A DNA stretch of 64,000 nt from SAR202 cluster bacterium (GCA_009392295.1 VFGW01000006.1:95058-159057); one strand, 5' to 3'; shown: positions 33,030 through 42,418, numbered from the stretch's first letter. Notes: a model not told the origin generated them from the sequence alone. Program-made: numbers and translations.

Positions 33030-34496
33030 TCATCTCGTAAAATCAAAAAAAGGTTGTTTAGCAACAGAATTATAAAATTCCTTAGCATTTTTAAATAAAT
33101 CTAAAACTTCCACGCGTTGTTTATGATTATAGTATCTCCCTTTATTACCTATCCATTCGATAGATTTTTCAATTGAATCTACAAAAAATAAAGCCGATTC
33201 ATTTCGTTCTTTACTATTCACGAGATTAGAAATATATATTGGACTAGTATGAGCAAAGAGTTTTTCAAAATAACTATCAGTATATTCACTGGATAATCTA
33301 CCTGCAATCCACCCATTACACTTAGGTATAAAGTCAAACTCTAATTGACCTGCTTTAGAACCATTTGGGAAAAAGTTATCTCTAATAATTTTGCCATTAA
33401 AAATTACTTCAGCTCTATTAATGGGATAATGAGATTTCCATTCAAATTTAACGGGCAATTTATTCACTGAATTAATATTTATTTGATCTCCAGGAGTAAA
33501 ATTTTCAATATTTAAAAATGCAACAGGCCCATTAGTAATAAAACTTTTACCTTTAATTAGGGCATTTAACCAAGATGCATAATTAAATTCCTCAGACATG
33601 TAAACATAAACTCTATTTCCTGAACAAATAAACCAATCAGATCCAGTAGAAATAGGCAATCTAATACCACAATTTAACATATGATAATAGATAGAATATC
33701 CTGCAGTTCTATTATTTCCATCAAACAAATTGAATGCATCTACTTTAGAAAAAGCGGCAGCAACAGGAGCTTCCATTCCATGTCCGTTATGACACCATAT
33801 AACAACCCCTCCTTGTCTGCGTGCATCATCACAAGCAAAAGTAAGTGGTGGGTAATCGGGGTCAAAAGAATCCACTAACAAACCACGACTTACAGGCTCA
33901 ACAACTTCTTTTATATTTAGTAACATAATATGGCCGTAACCTAAATTTTCTGGACCAGAAATAGCATCGTGTCGGTTTTCTTCTCCACATTCAACATAGT
34001 GATGGTTTGTCGAAAAATCTGTTAAAAATCCTGGAGAATATTTATTTGTAGCATAATCTAAATTCCATCTCTGTAAAATACTCACTGCAGTCATTCTAAG
34101 ATTTTCTACTCTAGGATCTAAAAGTAATCTATCGTCAGGTCTAGTTTCATTTTGATCATAATGAATATGTGTATTTCCTGGGTGCCAACCTAAATCACCT
34201 AAAAGTGTCCATTTTTTTAATCTGATTTCTTTTTGTAAAATCCCGGAATAAGGAATCATTAAATCTAAATATAATGGTTCATATTCAGTTCCTCTTTCGA
34301 TTAAAATCTTGGATTTTCCACTAGGTACATCCATTGTGAAATCACCATCCGAATAAAAAAACTCAAGCCCTGGACCAATTTTTTTTATAGAATCAGAAGG
34401 AAACAAAAATTCTTCAAAAGAATTCAACAATCTAACTTTACAAGGCAATTTATCACCCGTGATGTCATCAACAATACTAATAGACAATTTAGTCAA
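33030..34496 (-). CDS. CehA/McbA family metallohydrolase (PHP domain)
   Basis: The 488-aa protein has an N-terminal beta domain (residues 1-90, carboxypeptidase-regulatory-like) and then a PHP-type hydrolase domain. The metal motif is LGWHPGNTHIHYDQNETRPDD near residues 100-121. Further histidines lie in NHHYVECGEEN, GYGHIMLL and VVIWCHNGHGME, and ISTGSDWF near residue 280. The family includes CehA and McbA, which hydrolyse the carbamate pesticide carbaryl, but most members have unknown natural substrates. No signal peptide is seen. It is one of two PHP proteins of this kind within 5 kb. The family call is good; the substrate is open. Confidence 0.8.
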   Translation of the reverse strand: MTKLSISIVDDITGDKLPCKVRLLNSFEEFLFPSDSIKKIGPGLEFFYSDGDFTMDVPSGKSKILIERGTEYEPLYLDLMIPYSGILQKEIRLKKWTLLGDLGWHPGNTHIHYDQNETRPDDRLLLDPRVENLRMTAVSILQRWNLDYATNKYSPGFLTDFSTNHHYVECGEENRHDAISGPENLGYGHIMLLNIKEVVEPVSRGLLVDSFDPDYPPLTFACDDARRQGGVVIWCHNGHGMEAPVAAAFSKVDAFNLFDGNNRTAGYSIYYHMLNCGIRLPISTGSDWFICSGNRVYVYMSEEFNYASWLNALIKGKSFITNGPVAFLNIENFTPGDQININSVNKLPVKFEWKSHYPINRAEVIFNGKIIRDNFFPNGSKAGQLEFDFIPKCNGWIAGRLSSEYTDSYFEKLFAHTSPIYISNLVNSKERNESALFFVDSIEKSIEWIGNKGRYYNHKQRVEVLDLFKNAKEFYNSVAKQPFFDFTR

Positions 34497-34619
34497 AACA
34501 GTATCTCCATTTTCAAATCAAAAAGTAATACATTCCAAAATTTTTATGTTCAATTTGTTATGTTATATTAATATAATCAAAAAATAATTCATATAGATCT
34601 ATTACATCAAAGAGCATTT

Positions 34620-35414
34620 ATGAGAAATACTCAAAATTCAGACAAATATAACTTAGTCGATTTGAAAAAGTGCCTAAAACATACAATTTTTCAAAATTTT
34701 TATTTTTATCACAAAGTCGATTCAACAATGAATAAACTAAAAAACTTATCTTCTAGTGAAAAAAAAGAAGGCACCATCGTAATTGCCGAAATTCAAGAAA
34801 AAGCTAGAGGAAGATTCCAAAGAAAATGGATTAATAAACCCACCGATTCTTTATGTTTTTCATTATTATTAAAACCAAAAATTTACGAATTGAAATTCCT
34901 TAACATGGCAATTTCAATTTCAATTTGCAAATCTATAGAAAAATTAACAAAAATCGATTCTGAAATTAAGTGGCCAAATGACATATTACTGAACAATAAA
35001 AAAGTTTCCGGAACATTAATAGAAACTGAATTAATAAATGAGCAAGTTTCTTCATGTGTTATAGGAGTAGGAATCAACGTTACATTACAATCATTTAATG
35101 ATCCAGATTTATCAAACGCAACTAGTATACTCATAGAATCTGGTGTTTATATTGATCGAAATAACCTCTTAATTGAAATACTAGAAAATTTAAACACTCT
35201 GTATTCAGATATTCAAAATGGAATTTCATTAAAAAACCTATGGAAACAAAAACTAGGAACAATCGGGGAGAAAATTTCTGTAAAACAAAGCAACAAAATT
35301 ATTTCAGGCACAGCCATTGATGTTACAGAAGAAGGTGATCTGATTATTCAAGAAAATACTGGTAAAACCATCCAGCTATCTTCAGGAGAAGTCACAACTA
35401 ATTTAGATACGTAA
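34620..35414 (+). CDS. birA: Biotin-protein ligase
   Basis: The 264-aa enzyme joins biotin to the acceptor lysine of carrier proteins via biotinyl-AMP. Motifs are VDSTMNKLKN, the biotin/ATP loop KARGRFQRKW (61-70, the GRGRxxR-type site), KWPNDILLNNKKVSGTLIE (117-135), and a C-terminal SH3-like domain (ISGTAIDVTEEGDLIIQ). It lacks the N-terminal HTH, so it is a ligase only and not a repressor. The biotin carrier at 13570 is a natural target. It converges on the ThiS/MoaD-like gene, with four bases between the stops. Confidence 0.94.
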   Translation: MRNTQNSDKYNLVDLKKCLKHTIFQNFYFYHKVDSTMNKLKNLSSSEKKEGTIVIAEIQEKARGRFQRKWINKPTDSLCFSLLLKPKIYELKFLNMAISISICKSIEKLTKIDSEIKWPNDILLNNKKVSGTLIETELINEQVSSCVIGVGINVTLQSFNDPDLSNATSILIESGVYIDRNNLLIEILENLNTLYSDIQNGISLKNLWKQKLGTIGEKISVKQSNKIISGTAIDVTEEGDLIIQENTGKTIQLSSGEVTTNLDT

Positions 35415-35418
35415 ATTT

Positions 35419-35700
35419 TTAATTCATACCACCTGCAACAGCGGGTACTATACTTATTTCAGAACCATCTTTGACTTGTGTATTAATTCCTTCCAAAAAC
35501 CTAACATCCTCACCATCGATGTAAATATTTACAAATGTTCTTAAAGCACCCTGATCATCACATAAACGACCTTTGATTCCTGGAAAAGATTGCTCTAAAG
35601 AATCTATAACACTTTCCAAAGAGCCTGAGGAGACTTCAACTTTTTCCTGTCCATTTGATAAGCGTCTCAAAGGTGTAGGTATTCTAATTAACACTGACAT
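35419..35700 (-). CDS. ThiS/MoaD-like sulfur carrier with GG-MN tail
   Basis: The 93-aa ubiquitin-like protein has a start MSVLIRIPTPLRRLS, RTFVNIYIDGEDVRFLEG in the middle, and the conserved IVPAVAGG end followed by two extra residues (MN). In MoaD, ThiS and CysO the terminal Gly-Gly is adenylated and loaded with sulfur. An extension after GG implies prior proteolytic trimming, as known for QbsE-type carriers processed by JAMM proteases. It lies 32 nt after thrC with a GGAGG site. Such carriers next to threonine synthase or cysteine synthase-like genes suggest a CysO-like role in sulfur transfer to cysteine; this is inference. Confidence 0.88.
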   Translation of the reverse strand: MSVLIRIPTPLRRLSNGQEKVEVSSGSLESVIDSLEQSFPGIKGRLCDDQGALRTFVNIYIDGEDVRFLEGINTQVKDGSEISIVPAVAGGMN

Positions 35701-35732
35701 ATGTTTTCCTCCATGTTTGATAAAAAATAATA

Positions 35733-36965
35733 TTAAAAATTTGCTTCAGAACCAATTAAATCTTCGAACTCGGAAAAAGTTGGGCCTGTCTTAACTAATT
35801 TTACACCACCAGTAACTACTTCTTGAGTTTTTAAACCATTACCTGTAATAAAAATTATAGTCACTTCATCAGGTCCAATGTCTCCATTTTCAGCTAATTT
35901 TTTTAAAGATGAGACAACTACACCCCCAGCAGTTTCGGTAAAAATTCCTTCAGTTTCTGCCAAAAGTTCAATTCCAGCAACAATTTCTTCCTCAGGAGTA
36001 GCAACAGCAGCTCCATTTGTTTCTGAAATAGTTTCCAATGCAAAAGGACCTGAAGCAGGATTTCCAATTGCCAATGACTTAGCAAGAGTATCGGGTATTA
36101 CAGGAGGAACAATTTTTTGGTCAGCAATATATGCAGATACTATTGGAGAACAACCTTGAGGTTGAGCAAGAAACATTTTTGTACTAGGTTGGTTAATTAA
36201 ACCAACATCTGAAAACTCCTTAAGACCTTTCCAAATCTTTGTGTATAATTCACCTGAAGCAGCAGGTACTATACAATTATCTGGAGATTTCCAACCTAAT
36301 TGTTCAGCAATTTCATAACCTAAAGTTTTACTCCCTTCAGCATAAAAAGGCCTCATATTTATATTAACGAAAGCCCAATTACGATTATCGGCTAATTCAC
36401 TACCTAATCGATTAACTTGATCATAGTTACCATCTACAGCAACCATAACTGGACCATATATTGAAGCAGAAACTTGTTTACTTTGTTCTAAGTTTTCAGG
36501 GAAAAAAACTATGGTTTTCATTCCAGCCTTAGCTCCATGAGCGGCAACAGAGCCCATTAAATTGCCTGTAGATACACAGGCTAAGACATCAAACCCAAAT
36601 TCCAATGCCTTTGTTGCAGTAACTGTAACAGGCCTATCTTTAAAAGAAAATGTTGGGTTAACACTATCATTTTTAATATATAAATTATTTAATCCTAATC
36701 TTGAACCAAGATTTTCTGCTTTAGTTAATGGAGTAAATCCAGTACCTATATCAACAGCATTTTCGCGACTAACAGGTAAAAAAGCATCATATCTCCATAC
36801 AGAGAAAGGACCTGCTTCAATACTTTCTCTAGAAATATTCTTCCTAATAGATTCATAGTCATAAGTAATTTCAAGAGGCCCAAAGCACATCTCACAAACA
36901 TTCAGAGGTTCAATAGGATATTCTTCAAAACAACTTCTGCATACTAAAGATTTTACATAAGTCAA
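35733..36965 (-). CDS. thrC: Threonine synthase
   Basis: The 410-aa PLP enzyme converts O-phosphohomoserine to threonine. It begins with a zinc-ribbon-like segment (Cys9, Cys12, Cys24, Cys27), then TGFTPLTKAENLG near residue 75. The PLP lysine is Lys109 in NPTFSFKDRPV, with VSTGNLMGSVAAHGAKAGM and IVPAASGELYTKIWKG later. The N-terminal ribbon is typical of the threonine synthases of actinobacteria, archaea and Chloroflexota. The start is TTG with GGAG seven bases before. A ThiS/MoaD-like carrier is encoded just downstream in the same transcript, so a cysteine-synthase-like side role with that carrier cannot be ruled out. Confidence 0.92.
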   Translation of the reverse strand: MTYVKSLVCRSCFEEYPIEPLNVCEMCFGPLEITYDYESIRKNISRESIEAGPFSVWRYDAFLPVSRENAVDIGTGFTPLTKAENLGSRLGLNNLYIKNDSVNPTFSFKDRPVTVTATKALEFGFDVLACVSTGNLMGSVAAHGAKAGMKTIVFFPENLEQSKQVSASIYGPVMVAVDGNYDQVNRLGSELADNRNWAFVNINMRPFYAEGSKTLGYEIAEQLGWKSPDNCIVPAASGELYTKIWKGLKEFSDVGLINQPSTKMFLAQPQGCSPIVSAYIADQKIVPPVIPDTLAKSLAIGNPASGPFALETISETNGAAVATPEEEIVAGIELLAETEGIFTETAGGVVVSSLKKLAENGDIGPDEVTIIFITGNGLKTQEVVTGGVKLVKTGPTFSEFEDLIGSEANF

Positions 36966-37098
36966 AATCTACTCCAATTTTATAATATGTTTTATTGTAA
37001 TTCATTCGAATATATACACACAATAAAATTAACATACTTGAAATATAATAAATACTATTTGAAAGTTGAAAATTATTCAAAAAATACATGTAAAAACA

Positions 37099-38022
37099 CT
37101 AATTTAAGTATACTGGTTGAGTCCAAGCTTTAAAACCATTTGACCCAGTAACCGTAGCTCTAACGTATACTTCATCACCTCGAAATTGGTAATTAGCATC
37201 ACATCCTGATGTTTTTTCTAATTCTTTACCCAAAAAACCAGTAAATATAGTCTCATATTCCATACTTAAATTTAATTCTTTCGGGTTTTCTGCAATTTCT
37301 ATTTCTAAAAATTCTTTCCCACAATTAATTTCTTTTAATTGAATTCCTGTAGACGAATAAAAATCACCTTTACGTAATGAATTCATAATTGAATCTTGAG
37401 TCAATTTGCTTGCTTTAACATTTAGCCATCCCCTACCTGGGTTAGATAATTCTGGTGTGAAATCATAATATTTATGTGAATCATCAGTCGCAACTCCAAA
37501 TATTAACTTACCAGAACTTAATACTTGATCCCATATCTGCTCAACACTCAATTTATTAGCAGAACCTAAATTATTTGAAGCTGGATGTCCATTAAAAACC
37601 TCTAGCATTGTTGCTCCATCTACAGAAGAAATATCTTGATGAGTCAAAGCCCATTTATAATTGGGATGATTTATTGAAGCAAGACCTCCAGCAGATATTA
37701 TTGCATTGATATTTTGCTGTAAAGTTTCTTTAACATCATCATGGTCATGAGGTTCAACTAAGGTATGAATTCCAATAGCATTAATATGTACAGGAATGGA
37801 ATTTGCAGCAAACGTAGTCACTTCTTCCCCAGGAATCATAATAAAGTCTGTGTCATTAGATTTTTCAGCATAATCAATTATAGTCAAATGATTATGATCA
37901 CTTACCACTAAAAAATTATATCCATGTCTTTTGTACCAATCTACTACAAATTCGGGATCTGCATCCCCATCTGAATTTGTAGTATGGCAATGAATATTTC
38001 CTTTAAACCATTTGTTCTTCAA
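37099..38022 (-). CDS. PHP domain metal-dependent hydrolase (CehA/McbA-like)
   Basis: The 307-aa PHP domain protein opens with WFKGNIHCHTTNSDGDADPE, the first metal motif HCH, followed by YNFLVVSDHNH near residues 34-44 and MIPGEEVTTF near residue 57. HINAIGIH and SINHPNYKW come later, with GVATDDSHKYYD near residue 177, all standard PHP metal ligands. It is shorter than the homologue at 33030 and lacks the N-terminal beta domain. It lies 10 nt after bcp on the same strand. It probably hydrolyses a phosphoester or amide; the substrate is unknown. Confidence 0.82.
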   Translation of the reverse strand: MKNKWFKGNIHCHTTNSDGDADPEFVVDWYKRHGYNFLVVSDHNHLTIIDYAEKSNDTDFIMIPGEEVTTFAANSIPVHINAIGIHTLVEPHDHDDVKETLQQNINAIISAGGLASINHPNYKWALTHQDISSVDGATMLEVFNGHPASNNLGSANKLSVEQIWDQVLSSGKLIFGVATDDSHKYYDFTPELSNPGRGWLNVKASKLTQDSIMNSLRKGDFYSSTGIQLKEINCGKEFLEIEIAENPKELNLSMEYETIFTGFLGKELEKTSGCDANYQFRGDEVYVRATVTGSNGFKAWTQPVYLN

Positions 38023-38032
38023 AAAAGCATCC

Positions 38033-38491
38033 TTATGATATAGCTTCTAGAATCTGAGTAGCATGTCTATCTGGGATTACTTTCTTCCATATTTTTGAAA
38101 TAAAGCCTTCTTCATTTATTAAAAAAGACATCCTTTTCATACCAATAGATTTTTTACCATATAAAGTTTTTTCACCCCACGCACCATATGTTGTTGATAC
38201 TGTCTTATCCACATCAGATAGAAGTTCGAAATTTAAATCAAATTTTTTAATAAATGAATTATGTGAATCAAAATCATCAGGACTAATACCAAATACTACA
38301 GTACCATTTCTGTAAATATTTTCATGCTCATCTCGAATTCCACACGCTTCTATAGTACACCCAGGAGTATCATCTTTAGGGTAGAAAAAAATCAATACTT
38401 TTGAACCTAAATAATCTTCTAAACTTACAACTTCACCTGAACTTGACGGCAATTTAAAAATAGGTGCTTTCATACCAACAGTTAGATTCAT
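38033..38491 (-). CDS. bcp: Thioredoxin-dependent peroxiredoxin, BCP type
   Basis: The 152-aa protein has the BCP/PrxQ pattern FFYPKDDTPGCTIEACGIRD, with peroxidatic Cys45 and a resolving Cys50 in the same helix. NGTVVFGISPDDFDSHNSFIKKF and FELLSDVDKTVSTTYGAWGEK follow. It reduces hydroperoxides using thioredoxin. It has an ordinary cysteine codon at the position where the other peroxiredoxin of this window has TGA, a useful internal comparison. A GGAGG-like site (GGAGGTTTTA) precedes the ATG. Confidence 0.94.
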   Translation of the reverse strand: MNLTVGMKAPIFKLPSSSGEVVSLEDYLGSKVLIFFYPKDDTPGCTIEACGIRDEHENIYRNGTVVFGISPDDFDSHNSFIKKFDLNFELLSDVDKTVSTTYGAWGEKTLYGKKSIGMKRMSFLINEEGFISKIWKKVIPDRHATQILEAIS

Positions 38492-38666
38492 TTAAAACCT
38501 CCAAATCTAATTAAAAATTACTCGTTCAATCATTTTAATGTTATATTATTCGAAATAAAAAACCAATCAAAACTTTAAATACAAATCTATTAAAAAATGA
38601 TGTAATTGTCACTCTCTATAAAAATAATTCGGATCAAAATATCTTCCGAATATTTCAGATAATTAA

Positions 38667-39752
38667 TCAAACATTAAATAGAACATGCATAATATCACCA
38701 TCTTGAACTACATATTCCTTCCCCTCTACTCGTAATAGTCCTTTTCTTCTTACTTCTGCAATTGTTTTACAAATTTCAAGATTTTCGTAACTAATAACTT
38801 CCGCCCTAATAAAACCTCTCTGAATATCTGAATGGATTTTCCCAGCTGCTACTGCAGAAACAGTACCTTTTTTAATTGGCCAAGCTCTTACCTCATCCTC
38901 ACCTACAGTAAGAAAAGAAATTAATTCCAAAGATTTAAAGCAAAGATTTACCATCCTATGTAATCCAGATTCTTGAGATAACCCTAATACTTCTCTTAAT
39001 TGTTTTTCTTCATCAAGTGAGGTCCCAATTAAATCCATTTCAAGCTTGCCACAAATTGTACCTATCTCAATATCAAAATCTTTTCTGATTGATTCTTCAA
39101 TATTAACTCCATCATTAGAATTAGACTCCCCAATATTTAATACAATAACCATAGGCTTTAAAGTTAACAACTGAAATCCTGACAATAATTTGAGTTCAGA
39201 TTCTGTATAAGAAATATCTTCTAAAGGAAATCCATTTTCTAAAACAGACCTTATTTTTGTCAACAAATTTAGTTCAGTTTTTTCTTGATCAATTTTCGAA
39301 CTATTTCGGCCTTTCAAATTTTCTTCAATCTTGTTAACTCTATTCTCAATAATTCCTAAATCAACAAATATTATTTCATCCATCAAAGTATGTAATTCTA
39401 CAACTGGATCTCCAAAATAATTTTCATTGATATCAAGTGGACTATTGAAAGCTTTGAGAACTAATAATAAAGCATCCGATTTTTGTAATAAATTTAAATT
39501 TTCACCTGTAATACCTTGGATCTTACTTTGACCATCCTGTTGAGATGGAAAATCTACATAACTTATTTCTGCTTCAACTTTTCTTTTAGGTTTAAAATAT
39601 CCATCCAAAACGTCGAGCCTTTTATCATAAACTTTTGCCACGCCTAAATTAGTTCTCTCACTGAACAACCCAACATCCACTTCACCACCAGTTGCAGCAT
39701 TAAATATAGTTGTTTTACCTACTCCAGGAAGGCCTAAAATTCCAATTTGCAT
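38667..39752 (-). CDS. ychF: Redox-regulated ATPase YchF (OLA1 family)
   Basis: The 361-aa TRAFAC NTPase begins MQIGILGLPGVGKTTIFNAAT, with the P-loop at residues 7-15. YVDFPSQQ fills the G3 position, and VIVLNIGES occurs where GTPases have NKxD, as expected for the ATP-preferring YchF group. The C-terminal TGS domain is near VRAWPIKKGTVSAVAAGKIHSDIQRGFIRAEVISYE. YchF proteins bind ribosomes and affect stress responses. The central coiled-coil region (residues ~130-200) is charged as usual. It is monocistronic in a 160-175 nt spacer on both sides. Confidence 0.94.
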   Translation of the reverse strand: MQIGILGLPGVGKTTIFNAATGGEVDVGLFSERTNLGVAKVYDKRLDVLDGYFKPKRKVEAEISYVDFPSQQDGQSKIQGITGENLNLLQKSDALLLVLKAFNSPLDINENYFGDPVVELHTLMDEIIFVDLGIIENRVNKIEENLKGRNSSKIDQEKTELNLLTKIRSVLENGFPLEDISYTESELKLLSGFQLLTLKPMVIVLNIGESNSNDGVNIEESIRKDFDIEIGTICGKLEMDLIGTSLDEEKQLREVLGLSQESGLHRMVNLCFKSLELISFLTVGEDEVRAWPIKKGTVSAVAAGKIHSDIQRGFIRAEVISYENLEICKTIAEVRRKGLLRVEGKEYVVQDGDIMHVLFNV

Positions 39753-39911
39753 AAATCACCAAAAAATATATTTTAAGATTCAAACATACTATACTTGGAA
39801 AAAGACTAAAACAATTTTGATAATAAAAAGTAAACAAATTAAAAAATTTCTAAATCAAACTATAAATTAAATCCCTATATACTATATTTTTAACTAAGGA
39901 TTTTAAAAATA

Positions 39912-40385
39912 ATGAAACAAAAAAACGACTTTATACATATAGTTTTGATATCCCCACAAATTCCCCAAAATACAGGAAATATTATTAGACTATGTGCAAA
40001 TATAGGAGCTGAATTACATTTAATTCAACCATTAGGTTTTAAACTATACGACAAAAGAATAAAAAGAGCAGCTCTAGATTATTCAGATTTAATTGACATA
40101 AAAACTTACTCTTCATTTGAGGAATACGTTTTGAAATACGATAATAGAAATATATTCGCATGTTGCCCAAGTGGTGAAAGAATTTATACAGAACCTCAAT
40201 ATACTAAAAATGATTCAATAATTTTTGGGCCGGAAGAGAAAGGAATACCAAAAAATATTCTAACCAAACTTCAAAAAAACAACTTGATTAAAATTCCAAT
40301 GAGACCAAATAATAGGAGCATAAATCTATCAAATACTGTTGCCATATTAGGATACGAAATTTGGAGACAATTAAAATTCCAATGA
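39912..40385 (+). CDS. trmL: tRNA (cytidine/uridine-34-2'-O)-methyltransferase
   Basis: The 157-aa SPOUT methyltransferase has the TrmL order of motifs: ISPQIPQNTGNIIRLCANIG (14-33), HLIQPLGFKLYDKRIKRAALDYSD, then the knot motifs IIFGPEEKGIPKNIL and IPMRPNNRSINLSNTVAILGYEIWRQ at the C terminus. It methylates the wobble ribose of certain tRNA-Leu species; a tRNA-Leu (GAG) is encoded at the end of this window. An AAGGA site precedes the ATG. Its stop overlaps the likely start of the next gene as ATGA. Confidence 0.93.
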   Translation: MKQKNDFIHIVLISPQIPQNTGNIIRLCANIGAELHLIQPLGFKLYDKRIKRAALDYSDLIDIKTYSSFEEYVLKYDNRNIFACCPSGERIYTEPQYTKNDSIIFGPEEKGIPKNILTKLQKNNLIKIPMRPNNRSINLSNTVAILGYEIWRQLKFQ

Positions 40386-41356
40386 TTGATGAGTATTATA
40401 TGAATAAATTTCAAAAAGCTAGAAATTCTGGAGCAAATTGGCTAGAAAGTCAAATTAAAGATGATGGAATTATAGGAAATGGAATTACAGACTACTATAA
40501 AGTTCCTGCTGCTTTACAAGTTGCAGGCAAAACACAATCTGCAAATAAAATGATAGATTGGATTAGAAATTTTGGGATGAATGAAAAAGGAGATTTTGGA
40601 CCACGTCCCAAGAATGAGATAAACAGCTATTGGTACACCTACTATAATACTTGGATTGTAGTGGGAGCTCAAAGATTAGGACAATTTGATATAGCCCAAA
40701 AAGGTTTTGAATTTATTTCAACTTTTTGGGATAAAAAAACTGGAGGATTTTTTTCTGATGTTAAAGAAAAAAATTCAAAAACCTATCAAGATCTATGGGT
40801 AGTTGCAGGGAATGGTATAGCAGCACTTTACTCAGGAAAATTAGAAATTGCAAAATCTACAGGAGAATGGATGAAAAAATTAATGGAATTGCAACCAAAT
40901 TATCCTCAACAATTATATTCTGTTTTCAATGAATCTGAAGGCTTAATCACTAAATTTAAAACAGATGACATTAGGTTTGTAATGTCTGCAAATGCTCAAC
41001 GAGATCAATTTTTTTTCCATCCTGGAATAGCATCTGGTTTTCTTTGTAGATTATTTCAACAGACTGGTGAAATAAAATGGCTGGAACTTGCAAAGAGCTA
41101 CATGATAATAGCAGAACAATCAAGTGAATTCCTATGGAGAACTTTAAGGGTAGGTAAAGTAGCATGGGGAAATTCATTACTTTACACCAATACCAAAAAA
41201 GAAAAATATTACAATATGGCTATAAAAGCTGCTACAAATATAATTAATAAACAAACAAAATTTGGCTTCTGGGAAATTGAAGGAATGTCTAAAATAGATA
41301 TCACAGCAGAAATGGTATATTGGCTTGACGAAGTATACCAAATTACAAAGGATTAA
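40382..41356 (+). CDS. Alpha/alpha-toroid (six-hairpin glycosidase-like) protein
   Basis: I place the start at ATG 40382, which overlaps the trmL stop (ATGA), rather than at TTG 40361 inside trmL. The 324-aa protein is built of helix pairs with recurring Trp/Gly patterns (ANWLESQIKDDG, YYKVPAALQVAGKTQSANKM, YYNTWIVVGAQRLGQFDIA, YQDLWVVAGNGIAALYSG, FFFHPGIASGFLCRLFQQTG). These resemble terpene-cyclase/six-hairpin glycosidase toroids. No clear catalytic acid pair is evident. It precedes a P1 peptidase by three bases, so the two are probably co-translated. No function is assigned beyond the fold class. Confidence 0.72.
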   Translation: MIDEYYMNKFQKARNSGANWLESQIKDDGIIGNGITDYYKVPAALQVAGKTQSANKMIDWIRNFGMNEKGDFGPRPKNEINSYWYTYYNTWIVVGAQRLGQFDIAQKGFEFISTFWDKKTGGFFSDVKEKNSKTYQDLWVVAGNGIAALYSGKLEIAKSTGEWMKKLMELQPNYPQQLYSVFNESEGLITKFKTDDIRFVMSANAQRDQFFFHPGIASGFLCRLFQQTGEIKWLELAKSYMIIAEQSSEFLWRTLRVGKVAWGNSLLYTNTKKEKYYNMAIKAATNIINKQTKFGFWEIEGMSKIDITAEMVYWLDEVYQITKD

Positions 41357-41359
41357 ATA

Positions 41360-42418
41360 ATGAATACTAGACCAAGAGTTTCTGATTTGGGTGTAAAAAT
41401 TGGAATCCTTGAACATGGAGAAATAAACTCTATTACTGATGTTGAAAATGTATCTGTAGGTAACAAAACACTTATTAAAGGTAGTGGAAAACTTACAATA
41501 GGTTCAGGACCAATCAGAACTGGGGTTACAGCAATACTGCCACATCAAGAAAATATCTTCCAAAAAAAAATTACAGGCTATGTACATGTCTTAAATGGAT
41601 TTGGAAAAGCTATAGGATTTTCACAGGTGAAAGAGCTAGGAGTTATTGAAAGCCCTATATTATTAACTAACACTCTAAATTCATGGACTGTTGCTGATGC
41701 ATTAGTAGATTATACGACTGGAGAAAACAAAGGTGTTTTTTCTTTCAATCCTATTGTTGGAGAATGCAACGACTCTTTTTTAAATGACATTATTGGCAGA
41801 CATATAAAATCTCCTGATGTAATATATGCTATTAAAAATGCAAAATTAAATTCATGTGAAGAAGGATCAATTGGAGCAGGAACAGGAATGACTGGATTTG
41901 GCTGGAAAGGTGGAATAGGAACTTCATCTAGAATTTGTGAAATTGATTCATCAAAATATACCGTAGGTTGTTTGACTTTAACAAATACTGGAGATCCTAG
42001 AGAATTTCGAATCGGCGGAATTCAAATAGGAAAAGAACTATTGCCTCCAAAAAATGACTTCGATCCCAGTAAACTTGGAGGTTCAATAATTATGGTTATA
42101 GCAACTAATGCACCTGTTACATCTCGTCAATTAGGTAGAATCAGTAGAAGAGCCTCTCTAGGATTAGCTCGAGCTGGAGGAATTGCTGACCACTCTAGTG
42201 GAGACTTTATTATAGCTTTTTCGAATTCTGAAAAAGCAAAAAATTTAGATGATTCAGAATTAACTCCTTTAATGAGAGGAGTTATTGAAAGCACAGAAGA
42301 GGCTGTAATCAATTCTGTGTTGAAATCAGATACCATGACTGGTAGAGATGGTAATACCAGAATTGGCATCCCTATAGATCAAGTAACTTCAATATTAGCA
42401 AAATATAATGTAATTTAA
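41360..42418 (+). CDS. P1 family peptidase (DmpA/beta-peptidyl aminopeptidase family)
   Basis: The 352-aa Ntn-hydrolase-like enzyme has SITDVENVSVGNKTLIKG near residue 24, GPIRTGVTAILPH (50-62), GSIGAGTGMTGFGWKGGIG (169-187), and the autocleavage site KLGGSIIMVIATNAPV with Gly241-Ser242. In DmpA the new N-terminal serine becomes the nucleophile, and all residues around it are intact, so this should be a working self-processing enzyme. It removes N-terminal D- or L-residues or beta-amino acids from short peptides. It lies three bases after the toroid gene and abuts the convergent lipoprotein gene. Confidence 0.9.
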   Translation: MNTRPRVSDLGVKIGILEHGEINSITDVENVSVGNKTLIKGSGKLTIGSGPIRTGVTAILPHQENIFQKKITGYVHVLNGFGKAIGFSQVKELGVIESPILLTNTLNSWTVADALVDYTTGENKGVFSFNPIVGECNDSFLNDIIGRHIKSPDVIYAIKNAKLNSCEEGSIGAGTGMTGFGWKGGIGTSSRICEIDSSKYTVGCLTLTNTGDPREFRIGGIQIGKELLPPKNDFDPSKLGGSIIMVIATNAPVTSRQLGRISRRASLGLARAGGIADHSSGDFIIAFSNSEKAKNLDDSELTPLMRGVIESTEEAVINSVLKSDTMTGRDGNTRIGIPIDQVTSILAKYNVI

